64,000 nt of DNA from Chthoniobacter flavus Ellin428 (GTDB lineage: Bacteria > Verrucomicrobiota > Verrucomicrobiia > Chthoniobacterales > Chthoniobacteraceae), in the NCBI RefSeq assembly GCF_000173075.1, contig NZ_ABVL01000002.1:434001-498000 (forward strand). Direction: 5' to 3'. Under the pieces are notes generated by a model, which was not told the DNA's origin, searched no databases, and worked only from the letters and a program-made list of their open reading frames with translations. Of the stretch, positions 18,662 through 27,458 are shown piece by piece; positions within the stretch are counted from its first letter, which is position 1; every line of letters starts with the position of its first letter. Position numbers and translations under genes: made by a program.

Positions 18662-18969
18662 GGCGAGAACGAGCCGCAGGCTGGAGGGCGCTGCTCCGCT
18701 CTAAGCATTATCCACAACTCAATCCGAGTGCGACTCCCTCCTCGCGGTCATTCTGAGCGGAGTGCCCGAGGGCGAAGGCGGCGGGCACGCAGTCGAAGAA
18801 CCCGGCCGAACAACCAGCGAGACGCCCATGAGAACTGTGGAATAAACCCGCCGAGCAACCAGCGAGCATCGCTAGTAAAGCGGCCGGGTTCTTCGACTGC
18901 GCGCTCCCCACTGGCCCTCGAGCGCTCCGCTCAGAATGACATCGAGAAGAGGGCGCTTCCGTTTGCAGG
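18662..18969. other. Spacer dominated by a nested inverted repeat
   Basis: No gene. The stretch lies between convergent genes and is mostly the inverted element at 18747-18940. It also has a short direct repeat AACCAGCGAG occurring twice in the loop. It could act as a bidirectional terminator through its stem, but no T-tract follows. Confidence 0.5.
18747..18940. repeat. Nested inverted repeat (GTCATTCTGAGCGGAG family)
   Basis: Outer arms GTCATTCTGAGCGGAG (18747-18762) and CTCCGCTCAGAATGAC (18925-18940) are perfect complements. Inner arms at 18789-18808 (starting GCAGTCGAAGAACCC) and 18881-18900 are a perfect 20-bp pair. The arm sequences resemble the dispersed string seen in spacers of many bacterial genomes. 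Confidence 0.85.
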
Positions 18970-20067
18970 CTAGCTCATCGCACCCGCCACCGCCGCTGCA
19001 GCGAGATCCCGCGGGTGAGGCTGCACCGCCTTCGCCGGCAGCGAGGTCAACACCACGCAAATCGTCTTCGTCGCCGGGTCGGCCCACGCGATCGTGCCTG
19101 TGGAGCCGGTGTGGCCGAAGGTCTGTTCGGAACAACCTTTGCTGCCGGCCCAGGAACCGACGGCGAAACCCAGGCCACGCGAAGTAAATCCTGGGGGATT
19201 GTGATTCGTCACCATGAGCCGGGCCGTCTCCGGTTTCACCGCGGCGCCCGTCGGCTCCATGAATTCCGCCATGAACTTCGCCAGATCTGGCGCGGACACT
19301 TCCGCTCCGCCCCAAGGCGCTCCGAGCTTGCGCCAATACGGGCTGTTCCAATCCCATTCTTTCGCAGTCGGATCACCGCCACCGGATTCCGGCGCGGCAC
19401 GGTCGGTCTGCATCGGCACCATGTCTTCGAGTTTGAACCGGCCCAGTCCTTGGGCCGCGTACTCCATCTTGAGCGGTTGAAAAACCGTGCGATCGACCAA
19501 CTGGTGGATGTCCGTCCCGCTGAGCTTTTCCGCGATCTGCGAGGCGAGGAGAATGCCCATGCTCGAGTAGGAGTATTTCGAGCCGGGAGCAAAGAGCAGC
19601 GGTGTGCGCATCACCTCTTCCGCAAACTGGGCGAGTGAGGCGTGGCTCTTCCGGAGTGCGTTATTGTTCGGCAACTGGTCCGGCAATCCGGATGTGTGAG
19701 TCAGCAGATGTTGCATCGTCACCTCGCCGCGATGATCGCCATCGAACGGCGGGAGAAATTTCTTCACCGGATCGTCGAGCTGGAAGAGACCGCGATCGTA
19801 AAGCGTCATCAATGCCGTCACCGCAATCGGCTTGGAGATCGATCCGAGAAGAAACATCGCATGCTCGGAGCTGGCATGACCGAACGTGCGCGTGAACGAG
19901 GCTTGTCCCTGACGGACGTGTAGCACCGCAGCGGCCACTTCTCCGTCAGCGGTGGACTTCGAAAGAATAGTGGCCGCTTCATCCAACTTTTCCTGTCGCC
20001 AAGCGCCGATCACTGAACCGCCGAGCGAAACCGCAAGACCGCCTTGAATGAAAGTGCGTCGAGTCAT
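18970..20067 (-). CDS. Serine hydrolase, beta-lactamase/PBP-like class C type
   Basis: 365 residues from the ATG at 20067, with a twin-arginine-like signal TRRTFIQGGLAVSLGG. Catalytic motifs: S76-I-S-K79 (SxxK), Y167-S-S (YxN-type position, with Ser for Asn), and GHTGSTG near the C-terminus for the third motif. LLTHTSGLPD and YSSMGILLASQIAEKLSG are typical of the family, which includes esterases, D-aminopeptidases and class C beta-lactamases. With a spread-out substrate range no specific activity can be given. Gene is convergent with the DUF1501 block. Confidence 0.88.
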   Translation of the reverse strand: MTRRTFIQGGLAVSLGGSVIGAWRQEKLDEAATILSKSTADGEVAAAVLHVRQGQASFTRTFGHASSEHAMFLLGSISKPIAVTALMTLYDRGLFQLDDPVKKFLPPFDGDHRGEVTMQHLLTHTSGLPDQLPNNNALRKSHASLAQFAEEVMRTPLLFAPGSKYSYSSMGILLASQIAEKLSGTDIHQLVDRTVFQPLKMEYAAQGLGRFKLEDMVPMQTDRAAPESGGGDPTAKEWDWNSPYWRKLGAPWGGAEVSAPDLAKFMAEFMEPTGAAVKPETARLMVTNHNPPGFTSRGLGFAVGSWAGSKGCSEQTFGHTGSTGTIAWADPATKTICVVLTSLPAKAVQPHPRDLAAAAVAGAMS

Positions 20068-20134
20068 GCATCGCAGCGTAAGGGGACCAGCTTCCGTCCC
20101 CAAGCTCCAAACGCGGTACAACCGTGATTACGGA

Positions 20135-20521
20135 CTAACTCGCAGCGTCCAAAAGCGCGCGCAATTCACCACAAAATTCACCAGCAAACTCACCCTCTAT
20201 CCAAATCTCCCCTTCCATCGCTGTCTTTGCCGGGGCTCTCGGGCCCGTAATCCGATAGCTCACGGCAACCCAGCCGCGGTGATCTCGATCCAAACGGAGC
20301 CATCCGCCTGCAGCCAAAGGCAATTCGAAAGCGGCTTTTTTCAGATCTTGAAACTCCCCGAAGTTCTGACGCTTTCCAGAATCCCAACTTCCGCAAGTCC
20401 ACGCGGTTGCCGCGAATTGCTGATCATTATGAAAGACGCCAGCCTCCAATTTCAGGAACGCGATGCCCTCTTTCGAAGGGCATTAGATCAAAAGAAAATT
20501 CTCCGTGTCTCCGATACGCAT
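20135..20521 (-). pseudogene. DUF6228-like protein with in-frame stop at codon 13
   Basis: From an ATG at 20521 the frame reads MRIGDTENFLLI, then a TAA (20483-20485), then continues without shift as CPSKEGIAFLKLEAGVFHND to a stop at 20135. The restored protein of about 128 residues has the layout of DUF6228 proteins: N-terminal strands, GEFQDLKKAAF helix, then DRDHRGWVAVSYRI strands and a C-terminal helix FCGELRALL. The family assignment is tentative. Without the stop codon the gene looks intact, so this is either a nonsense mutation, a base error, or a gene starting from the TTG at 20449. Confidence 0.5.
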
Positions 20522-20576
20522 CGGTAGTTCACGAGACACTATAATCCCGTGGGCTTCTCGCTTAATTCAGATGTCT

Positions 20577-21899
20577 TTACTTCTGCTCCTCGCGATACGG
20601 CTTCTTCTGCTTGTAGAGCTCGATGCGCGATTTGATGTCCGCCTGCACTTCCGGCGTTTCCTGGCTGGAGGCTTTCACCGCTTCCTCCTGCCATTTGATC
20701 GCGGCGTCGAATTCACCCTTCTCCGCAAAGGCCGCGGCGAGCGTATCGAGGTAGCCACCGTTTTGGTAGCTGGTCATCTCACAGGCCTGGCTGGCGAGTT
20801 CCACCGCGCGCTTGCCGTCGCGCACGCCGTCCTTCGTGCCGGTGGCCAGCAGCCACGCGCAATCATTAAAGGGCTGCGCCTCGCTCGGATACTTCTGCAT
20901 GATCTCCGAGTAGGTCCCCAAGGCCTTGTCCAGGTCGCCCGAGCCATACTGCGCGGAAGCCGTCCCGAGCAACGCGCGGAAATCGCCCGGCGCCGTCGCG
21001 AGAATCCCTTGGTAATCCTTCAGCGCGTCGGCCCATTCCTTCTTGCTGCGATGAATCTCCGCGCGGCCGAGCAGGGCCGGCATATCCTTCGGGTTCAGCG
21101 CCAGGGCCGCATTGAAATCCGACATCGCCTTGTCCACCTCATTCATGCCGGCGTAGGCATAGCCACGCTGGGCCAGCGGCTGCGGATCCTTCGGCAGCAG
21201 TTCCACGGCTTGCGTGTAATCCTCCACCGCTTCCTTGAAGTCGCCCTTGAGATAATTCACCCCGCCGCGACCGGTGTGGCCGGCCGGATCCTTCGGGTCG
21301 AGCTGGATGCAGCGCTCGAAGTCGGCCTGCGCGTCGTCCAGTTCCTTTCGCAGCACGTGCACCTGGCCGCGCGCCTGCAGCACTTCTTTGCTATCGGGCT
21401 GAATGGCCAGCGCCGCGTCGAGATCATCCAGCGCCGCCTTGGTATCGCCCGTGTCGCCGAGCACCAAGCCGCGCAGGAAGAGCGCGAGATAATGCTGCGG
21501 CTCGAGCCGCAGCGCTTGGTTGAAGTCGGCCAGGGCGTCATCGAGCTTGTGCTGCTTCTGGTAGATGTACCCGCGATGCGCGTAGGCTTCGGCGCTGGGC
21601 TTCAGGCGGATGGCGGCGTTCAAGTCAGGCAGCGCCTTGTCGTATTCGCCCCGGCCCGCCCGAAGGCGTCCACGCCAGAAATGGGCGGCGGCATTGTCCG
21701 GATCGTCAGCCAGGGCGGCATCGAGCGCCGTCAGGGCATCGTCGATCCGATTATCCTTCAGGGCCTGTTCGGCGTCTTCGAGATGATTCGACTGAACGGA
21801 CTTGATGGCGGCCGGGCTGAGCACCGGCAGCAGCAGAAAAATAGCGAGGGGGAGAACGCGGCGGAGTTTGGCGATGGATAGCACGGGGCGAACGGTCAC
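20577..21899 (-). CDS. Exported tetratricopeptide-repeat protein
   Basis: About 440 residues. The hydrophobic stretch LPLAIFLLLPVLSPAA near the N-terminus is a signal or anchor. At least nine TPR units follow in regular 34-residue spacing (for example AAAHFWRGRLRAGRGEYDKAL, AYAHRGYIYQKQHKLDDAL). The start is uncertain: in-frame GTG codons occur at 21899 and 21884 and no ATG lies before the signal. TPR arrays bind partner proteins; the partner is unknown. No SNAP or enzyme domain is fused. Confidence 0.85.
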   Translation of the reverse strand: MTVRPVLSIAKLRRVLPLAIFLLLPVLSPAAIKSVQSNHLEDAEQALKDNRIDDALTALDAALADDPDNAAAHFWRGRLRAGRGEYDKALPDLNAAIRLKPSAEAYAHRGYIYQKQHKLDDALADFNQALRLEPQHYLALFLRGLVLGDTGDTKAALDDLDAALAIQPDSKEVLQARGQVHVLRKELDDAQADFERCIQLDPKDPAGHTGRGGVNYLKGDFKEAVEDYTQAVELLPKDPQPLAQRGYAYAGMNEVDKAMSDFNAALALNPKDMPALLGRAEIHRSKKEWADALKDYQGILATAPGDFRALLGTASAQYGSGDLDKALGTYSEIMQKYPSEAQPFNDCAWLLATGTKDGVRDGKRAVELASQACEMTSYQNGGYLDTLAAAFAEKGEFDAAIKWQEEAVKASSQETPEVQADIKSRIELYKQKKPYREEQK

Positions 21900-21938
21900 G
21901 CGGACTGGGCTTAAGGTCAAGTCCGACGCTACAAGGGG

Positions 21939-22089
21939 AAAGGATGAAGGCGGAAGGATGAAGGATGAAGAAAAGTGCCCGGTGCGGTCTTTGGTCTACA
22001 GAGACAAACTGCCGCGTGGCGAATGTCTTACCCTAAAAACTGCGGAGCGCAAGTCCACTTCATCCTTCATCCTTCCGCCTTCATCCTTT
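21939..22089. repeat. 32-bp perfect inverted repeat (GGATGAAGG family)
   Basis: Positions 21939-21970 (AAAGGATGAAGGCGGAAGGA and on) and 22058-22089 are exact reverse complements, each internally made of GGATGAAG units. They bracket an 87-base core with no reading frame. It sits in the divergent gap between the TPR gene and aspS, so its fold would be in the aspS leader. Likely a member of a dispersed family. Confidence 0.85.
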
Positions 22090-22173
22090 TTCCACCTCTT
22101 CTCTTCCTCTCCAGTTTGTCTTTAAAAAATGCTCCACCTCTGCCCGAATCCGGCTACATTCCGCGCCCCTGCC

Positions 22174-23958
22174 ATGTATCGCACCCATTCCTGTCATCAA
22201 CTTCGCCCCGCCGACATCGGCCAATCCGTCACGCTCGCTGGCTGGGTGAATACCAACCGCGACCAGGGCGGTGTCATTTTCGTCGATCTCCGTGACCGCG
22301 AAGGAGTTACGCAGATCGTGTTCCGCTCGGAAGAGAACGCCGACGCCACCGTCCACGCGCACAAATTGCGCAGCGAAGACGTCATCCAGATCACCGGCAA
22401 AGTAGCCGCCCGCTTGCCCGGCACAGAAAACGCCAAGCTGGCTACCGGCGCCATCGAAATCATTGCGACCGACCTGAAGGTCCTCAACAAGGCCGACGTG
22501 CCGCCCTTCCCGCTCGATGACCCGAAGGTCAACGAAGACCTGCGCCTCGAATACCGCTATCTCGACCTGCGCACCGACCACATGCAGCGCAACCTCAAGC
22601 TGCGCCATCGCATCGTGAAAGCCACGCGCGATTACCTCGACGACGCCGGATTCCTCGAAATCGAGACGCCCGTGCTTTCGAACCCCACGCCCGAGGGCGC
22701 GCGCGACTTCCTCGTGCCGTCGCGCCTCAACCCCGGCACCTTCTACGCCCTCCCGCAGGCCCCGCAGCAGTACAAGCAACTCCTGCAGGTCGCCGGCCTG
22801 GAGAAGTATTTTCAGATCGCCCGCTGCTTCCGCGATGAAGACTTGCGCGCCGATCGCCAGCCGGAATTCACGCAGATCGACGTGGAAGCCTCTTTCATCA
22901 CCGACGTTGAGATCCAGACGCTCATCGAAGGCATGCTGAAGCGCATCTTCAAGGAAGCCCGCGGGGTCGATATCCCTACGCCCTTCCCGCGCATGACCTA
23001 TGCCGACGCCATGAATCGCTTCGGCTCCGACAAGCCCGACCTGCGCTTCGGCCTCGAACTCGTCGATCTCGCCGACATCTTCAAGGAATCCGGCTTCAAA
23101 GTCTTCCGCTCCGTGGCCGATAGCGGCGGCGTCATCAAGGCGCTCAACGCCAAGGGCGCAGCCGCACTGCTCAGCAAGGAGCAGCTCAAGAAGTGGGAAG
23201 AATGGGTCAAGACCGAGTTCGGCGCCAAGGGCCTTGCTTACATCAAGTGGAGCGAAGGTGGCGAATGGGAATCGCCCATCGTGAAATTCTTCAGCGACGC
23301 CGAGAAAAAGGCGCTCGCCGAGCGCATGGGCTTCGCCGCCGGCGACGTCCTGTTCTTCGGCGCCGACATGAAGCTCGAAGCCGTGGCCGAAGTACTCGGC
23401 CGCGTGCGCCTGCGTTGCGCCGATATCCTCGGCCTGCTCGCCGCGAAGAAGGATGAGCTCAACTTCCTTTGGGTCGTCGACTTCCCGCTGCTCGCCTTCT
23501 CGCCGGAGGACAACCACTGGGTCGCCGTGCACCATCCTTTCACCCGCCCGAAGGCCGAGGACATGCCCGCCCTCGAAGCCGGGGAATACGCCAAGGTCCG
23601 CGCGGTCGCCTACGACGTTGTGCTCAACGGCGTCGAGCTCGGCGGCGGTTCCATCCGTATCCACGAGAAGGATTTGCAGACGAAAATGTTCGAAGTGCTC
23701 GGCGTCGGCCCCGAGGAGCAGCAGCTCAAGTTTGCCCACCTCCTGCGGGCGTTCAGCTTTGGCGCCCCGCCCCACGGCGGCATCGCCCTCGGTCTCGATC
23801 GCCTGGTCATGCTCGCCGTCGGCGCGGAGTCCATTCGCGAGGTCATCGCCTTCCCGAAGAACAATCGCGGCTGCGATCTCATGACCCATTCGCCCGTCGA
23901 AGTCGACTTCAAGCAACTGCGCGAAGTCTACATCTCGAGCACGGCGAAAAAGAATTGA
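22174..23958 (+). CDS. aspS: Aspartate-tRNA ligase, bacterial type
   Basis: 594 residues, normal for the bacterial enzyme with the GAD insertion. N-terminal OB-fold anticodon domain (SVTLAGWVNTNRDQGGVIF), class II motif 2 (FRDEDLRADRQPEFTQIDVE), GAD domain in the middle, and motif 3 with GIALGLDRLVML near the end. The start MYRTHSCHQLRP is the family N-terminus; an in-frame upstream start at 22129 adds 15 residues without support. Residues that separate discriminating from Asp/Asn non-discriminating enzymes were not resolved. The spacer repeat upstream lies within its probable leader. Confidence 0.96.
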   Translation: MYRTHSCHQLRPADIGQSVTLAGWVNTNRDQGGVIFVDLRDREGVTQIVFRSEENADATVHAHKLRSEDVIQITGKVAARLPGTENAKLATGAIEIIATDLKVLNKADVPPFPLDDPKVNEDLRLEYRYLDLRTDHMQRNLKLRHRIVKATRDYLDDAGFLEIETPVLSNPTPEGARDFLVPSRLNPGTFYALPQAPQQYKQLLQVAGLEKYFQIARCFRDEDLRADRQPEFTQIDVEASFITDVEIQTLIEGMLKRIFKEARGVDIPTPFPRMTYADAMNRFGSDKPDLRFGLELVDLADIFKESGFKVFRSVADSGGVIKALNAKGAAALLSKEQLKKWEEWVKTEFGAKGLAYIKWSEGGEWESPIVKFFSDAEKKALAERMGFAAGDVLFFGADMKLEAVAEVLGRVRLRCADILGLLAAKKDELNFLWVVDFPLLAFSPEDNHWVAVHHPFTRPKAEDMPALEAGEYAKVRAVAYDVVLNGVELGGGSIRIHEKDLQTKMFEVLGVGPEEQQLKFAHLLRAFSFGAPPHGGIALGLDRLVMLAVGAESIREVIAFPKNNRGCDLMTHSPVEVDFKQLREVYISSTAKKN

Positions 23959-24063
23959 ACCGACTGGCGCTCCACGCGCTCTAAGCGATCCGTTCGCGGG
24001 CCTGCCTGGTGACGAAAATGTCACTCGCTCGTCCGCGATCCCACGTTATCTTCGCCGCGCCAA

Positions 24064-24592
24064 ATGTTGAAACCTCTCGTCCGCCTTTTCGCCATGCTCC
24101 TGTTCTTGGGAGCCGGTGTCTTGCGCGCCGAGGAAATCAACCCACCCTTTGGCCTGCGTTGGGGCGAGACTTCCCAACGGCTCGAGAAGCTGCTCATCGG
24201 CGCGAAAGCCACCATCGTTGATAAGCATTTCGTCGATGGCAAAGAGGCGTGGGACGTCGAAGGCCTGCTCCAGACCGGCCTGAAACGCACCGTCTTCTAC
24301 TTCCATCGGGGCGAACTGGTGGAAGTCGAGCTGCAGTATCAGCAAGATGGCTGGGACGACACCCGCTACACCGGCTTGATGAAACGACGTGCGCAAGCGC
24401 CTCGAACAACGCTACGGGGACGGCCAGCTCATCGCCCGCCGCACCGAGCAGGCTCCGGAAAGCGACGTCACACAAAAGATCGTCGGCTACAAGTGGAACC
24501 AGAACAACACGGCCATCGAGCTCGTCTACTTCGCCGCCGTGAATACCACGCAGAGCTTTCGCACGCTTAGCGTGCATTATAAGGCATTTTAA
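24064..24592 (+). pseudogene. Secreted hypothetical protein, frameshifted
   Basis: A signal peptide (MLKPLVRLFAMLLFLGAGVLRAEE) leads into a small beta-rich protein (FGLRWGETSQRLEKLL, LKRTVFYFHRGELVEVELQY). The frame breaks at 24382-24384; removing one A from AAA gives a continuous 175-residue protein ending VNTTQSFRTLSVHYKAF at 24592. The conserved start FGLRWG resembles a family of uncharacterised exported proteins in Verrucomicrobia. No function assigned. The homopolymer position suggests a sequence error. Confidence 0.65.
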
Positions 24593-24734
24593 CGACGAGT
24601 CGACTGTAGCGCGCCCGCGCATCCAACGGAGGAACGCGCTCCTGCGCGATCCCTGATTTTTCCGACCAACCGAGACCCGTTGGAAGGTGGACACCCAGGA
24701 GCGTGTCCCGTTGAGCGTGCGGACGCGCGCTGCA
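24593..24734. other. Spacer with shared 15-mer and imperfect inverted repeat
   Basis: Convergent gap. The 15-mer ACGCGCTCCTGCGCG at 24634-24648 recurs at 27336-27350 behind recQ. ATCCAACGG and CCGTTGG arms form an imperfect larger hairpin around it. No gene. Confidence 0.45.
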
Positions 24735-25253
24735 TCAATTCGCCGCGATCTGCCGCGGAGCGCTCGCCATCGGCAGTTTCGGCTGCCCGTCCACGCCATT
24801 CATGACTCGCGCCATCTTCACGCTGTAATTGATCCCGCTGAACTGCTGCGCCATCTGCACCGGCGAGGCATTGTGAATCCAGCGCGGCGTCCATGACTGA
24901 TTGTCCATCATGTAAGTGCGTCCGCGGTCTTCATAGACCACCGCGGCATGCGAGGCACGCGCCGCCGCCCCGCCCACCGGCTGGGCCGAAATCTCTCCAT
25001 CCGTCCCCACCGTAGGAACGCCGCCCGTTTCGTAGCCGTAAACGACCACTTGCGCCGGAACCCCCGCCGCCTGCAGCTTCTTCTGCAAAGCGATCGCGAA
25101 GGGCAGACACTCGCCCTGCTTCCCCTTGCCAGGGATGCTGGCATCCTTGGCGATGCGCGCCGCCGGCGTATCTCCGATTCGGATGCCACCGGCGAAGCAG
25201 GAAATACCACCGAAGAGCATTGCGGCACAAATTATGGAAACTACAGTTTTCAT
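24735..25253 (-). CDS. Secreted papain/transglutaminase-like protein
   Basis: 172 residues from the ATG at 25253 with a signal peptide (KTVVSIICAAMLFGGISCFA). A possible Cys-His-Asp site is visible: C49 in KQGECLPFAIALQKKLQ, H102 in ARASHAAVVYE, and D117 in YMMDNQSW. The order and spacing fit the papain-like/transglutaminase fold used for peptidase or amidase activity. The evidence is motif-level only; a transglutaminase-like, NlpC/P60 or C39 relative are all possible. The substrate is unknown. No partner genes are linked to it. Confidence 0.65.
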   Translation of the reverse strand: MKTVVSIICAAMLFGGISCFAGGIRIGDTPAARIAKDASIPGKGKQGECLPFAIALQKKLQAAGVPAQVVVYGYETGGVPTVGTDGEISAQPVGGAAARASHAAVVYEDRGRTYMMDNQSWTPRWIHNASPVQMAQQFSGINYSVKMARVMNGVDGQPKLPMASAPRQIAAN

Positions 25254-25469
25254 ACCTCTTTTAGAAGCACTACGCATTCGCCAGGCCGCTGGACGTCTGT
25301 GTATTCAGCCCCGGGAAAAACCCCTTACGCGGATTTACGGGGACTATTTAGAACCGGGGGCGAACAGACCCGAAAATCGACCTCGCTATACCGAAAATAA
25401 GGGTAATCCAAACGATCCCTTTCCACCTCACACTTGCGCGCGCGCCCCTGCTGCCGTGATATACCAGCC

Positions 25470-27302
25470 TTGATCTCGTCCCGCTCCCTGCTCGCCACGC
25501 TGAAGCAAACCTTCGGCTACGATTCCTTCCGCCCATTGCAGGAGGAAATCATCACGGATGCGCTGGCCGGGCGCGATGTCTTTGCCCTCCTGCCCACCGG
25601 CGGCGGCAAGTCCCTCTGCTTCCAGCTCCCCGCCCTGCTTCGGGATGGCCTCACGGTGGTCGTCTCGCCCCTCATCGCCCTCATGAAGGACCAGGTCGAC
25701 GCCCTCACTGCCACCGGCGTCCCGGCAACCTTCCTCAACTCCACCCTCGATGGCGACGAGGCCCGCGCCCGTTTCCGCGGCCTGCATCGGGGCGAATTCC
25801 GCCTTCTCTACGCCGCTCCCGAGCGCCTCATGCTCCCCGGCTTCGTCGATAACTTGCGCGCCTGGAACGTCACCCAGATCGCCATCGACGAAGCCCACTG
25901 CATCAGCGAATGGGGCCACGATTTCCGTCCGGAATACCGCCAGCTCGCCGACCTGCGCGAGACCCTGCCCGACGTGCCCATGATGGCCCTCACCGCCACG
26001 GCTACCGAGCGGGTGCGCGCGGACATCATCGAGCGCCTGCGTCTGCGCGACCCGCGCTGCTACACCGCCAGCTTCAATCGCCCGAACCTCACCTACCGCG
26101 TCGTCCCACGCGCGCAGCCCTACGATCAAGTGCTCGCCTTCCTGCGCAGCCGTCCGGGCGAAAGCGGCATCATCTATTGCTCCAGTCGCAAGGCCACGGA
26201 AAGCGTCGCCGAACGTCTCGCCGATGATCGCATCTCGGCCAAGCCGTATCACGCCGGCCTCACCGCCGAGGAACGCGGCCGGCACCAGGAGCTCTTCCTG
26301 CGCGATGAAGTGCGCGTCATCTGCGCCACCATCGCCTTCGGCATGGGCATCAATAAGCCCAACGTCCGCTTCGTTCTGCACTACGATCTGCCGAAGAACA
26401 TCGAGGGCTACTATCAGGAAACCGGACGCGCCGGACGCGACGGTCTGCCCGGCGAATGCGTGCTCCTCTTCTCTGCCGCGGATGTGGTCAAGCAAACTTC
26501 TTTCATCGAGGAAAAGACCGATCCCGAGGAGCGCCGCATCGCCCGCGCGCAACTTCAGCAGATGGTCCATTTCGCCGAGAGCTCCGCCTGCCGGCGCGTG
26601 GAACTGCTCGGCTATTTCGGCGAAGAGTGGCCCGACGAAAATTGCGGCGGCTGCGACAATTGCCTCACCCCACGCGAGACCTTCGACGGCACGCTCGCCG
26701 CGCAAAAGCTTCTCTCCTGCGTCTACCGCGTCCGCCAGCGCAGCGGCTTCAACTTCGGCCTCAATCACGTCATCGAAGTCCTCACCGGCGGCGAAACCGA
26801 AGCCGTGCGCAAATGGGGCCACGAGCAGGTTTCAGCTTACGGCGTCGGCCGGGAAATGAAGCGCGGCGCGTGGCAATCTATCGGCCGCGAGCTCATCCGC
26901 CTCGGCCTGCTCGAGCAGAGCCCCGAGAAATTCGCCACCGTGGGTCTCACCGCCGAAGGACTCGCCGCGCTCAAGAGCCGCCAAAAGATCACGCTCACCA
27001 AACCCGTCGCCATTGCCGAAAAGAAAGCCCGCAGCCGCCGCGGCGAAATCGCCTGCGACGAACGTCTCTTCGAGCAATTGCGCCGCCTGCGCAAGGAAAT
27101 CGCCGACAGTCGCAACGTCCCCGCGTATGTCATCTTCGGCGACGTCACCCTCCGCGAGATGGCCCGCGAATATCCCACCACGGAAGACGCCTTCAGCAAT
27201 CTGACCGGTGTTGGCTCAAGGAAGCTCGACGAATTCGGGGCGCCCTTCATGGACGCGATCATCAAATACCTGCGCGAGAACCCGCGGCAGACCTTCGAGT
27301 AG
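25470..27302 (+). CDS. recQ: ATP-dependent DNA helicase RecQ
   Basis: 610 residues from a TTG start at 25470; an earlier in-frame start at 25434 is also possible and no ATG precedes the conserved region. Walker A TGGGKS (43-48), DEAH (140-143), helicase domain 2 with QETGRAGRDGLPGE, a zinc-binding cluster (C374 then CGGCDNC), the RQC winged helix (RSGFNFGLNHVIEVLTGG), and an HRDC domain at the end (SRNVPAYVIFGDVTLREMA). It unwinds DNA in RecF-type repair and fork restart. Length and order are normal for full RecQ. Confidence 0.95.
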   Translation: MISSRSLLATLKQTFGYDSFRPLQEEIITDALAGRDVFALLPTGGGKSLCFQLPALLRDGLTVVVSPLIALMKDQVDALTATGVPATFLNSTLDGDEARARFRGLHRGEFRLLYAAPERLMLPGFVDNLRAWNVTQIAIDEAHCISEWGHDFRPEYRQLADLRETLPDVPMMALTATATERVRADIIERLRLRDPRCYTASFNRPNLTYRVVPRAQPYDQVLAFLRSRPGESGIIYCSSRKATESVAERLADDRISAKPYHAGLTAEERGRHQELFLRDEVRVICATIAFGMGINKPNVRFVLHYDLPKNIEGYYQETGRAGRDGLPGECVLLFSAADVVKQTSFIEEKTDPEERRIARAQLQQMVHFAESSACRRVELLGYFGEEWPDENCGGCDNCLTPRETFDGTLAAQKLLSCVYRVRQRSGFNFGLNHVIEVLTGGETEAVRKWGHEQVSAYGVGREMKRGAWQSIGRELIRLGLLEQSPEKFATVGLTAEGLAALKSRQKITLTKPVAIAEKKARSRRGEIACDERLFEQLRRLRKEIADSRNVPAYVIFGDVTLREMAREYPTTEDAFSNLTGVGSRKLDEFGAPFMDAIIKYLRENPRQTFE

Positions 27303-27335
27303 ATAGTCGGTGCAGCGGAGAGGCCGCTCAGAGGG

Positions 27336-27350
27336 ACGCGCTCCTGCGCG
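27336..27350. repeat. Shared 15-mer ACGCGCTCCTGCGCG, copy 2
   Basis: Identical to 24634-24648 and again just behind a stop codon. The 15-mer is partly self-complementary. Its role is unknown; a short dispersed repeat is the simplest reading. Confidence 0.45.
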
Positions 27351-27458
27351 TTCCCCATCTCGCTGCATCTGCTAACAAAGCCCCCAGGGTCTCCGTCATG
27401 TAAGCACACCGCGAATCCTCGCGCGGTAACATTGATACCTCACTCCTTTGAAACATCG

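Noticed and set aside
22081..24024. 647-codon minus-strand frame opposite aspS
   Set aside because: Shadow of the intact aspS gene; no motif and repetitive composition.
25428..26822. 464-codon minus-strand frame opposite recQ
   Set aside because: recQ on the plus strand shows all helicase motifs.
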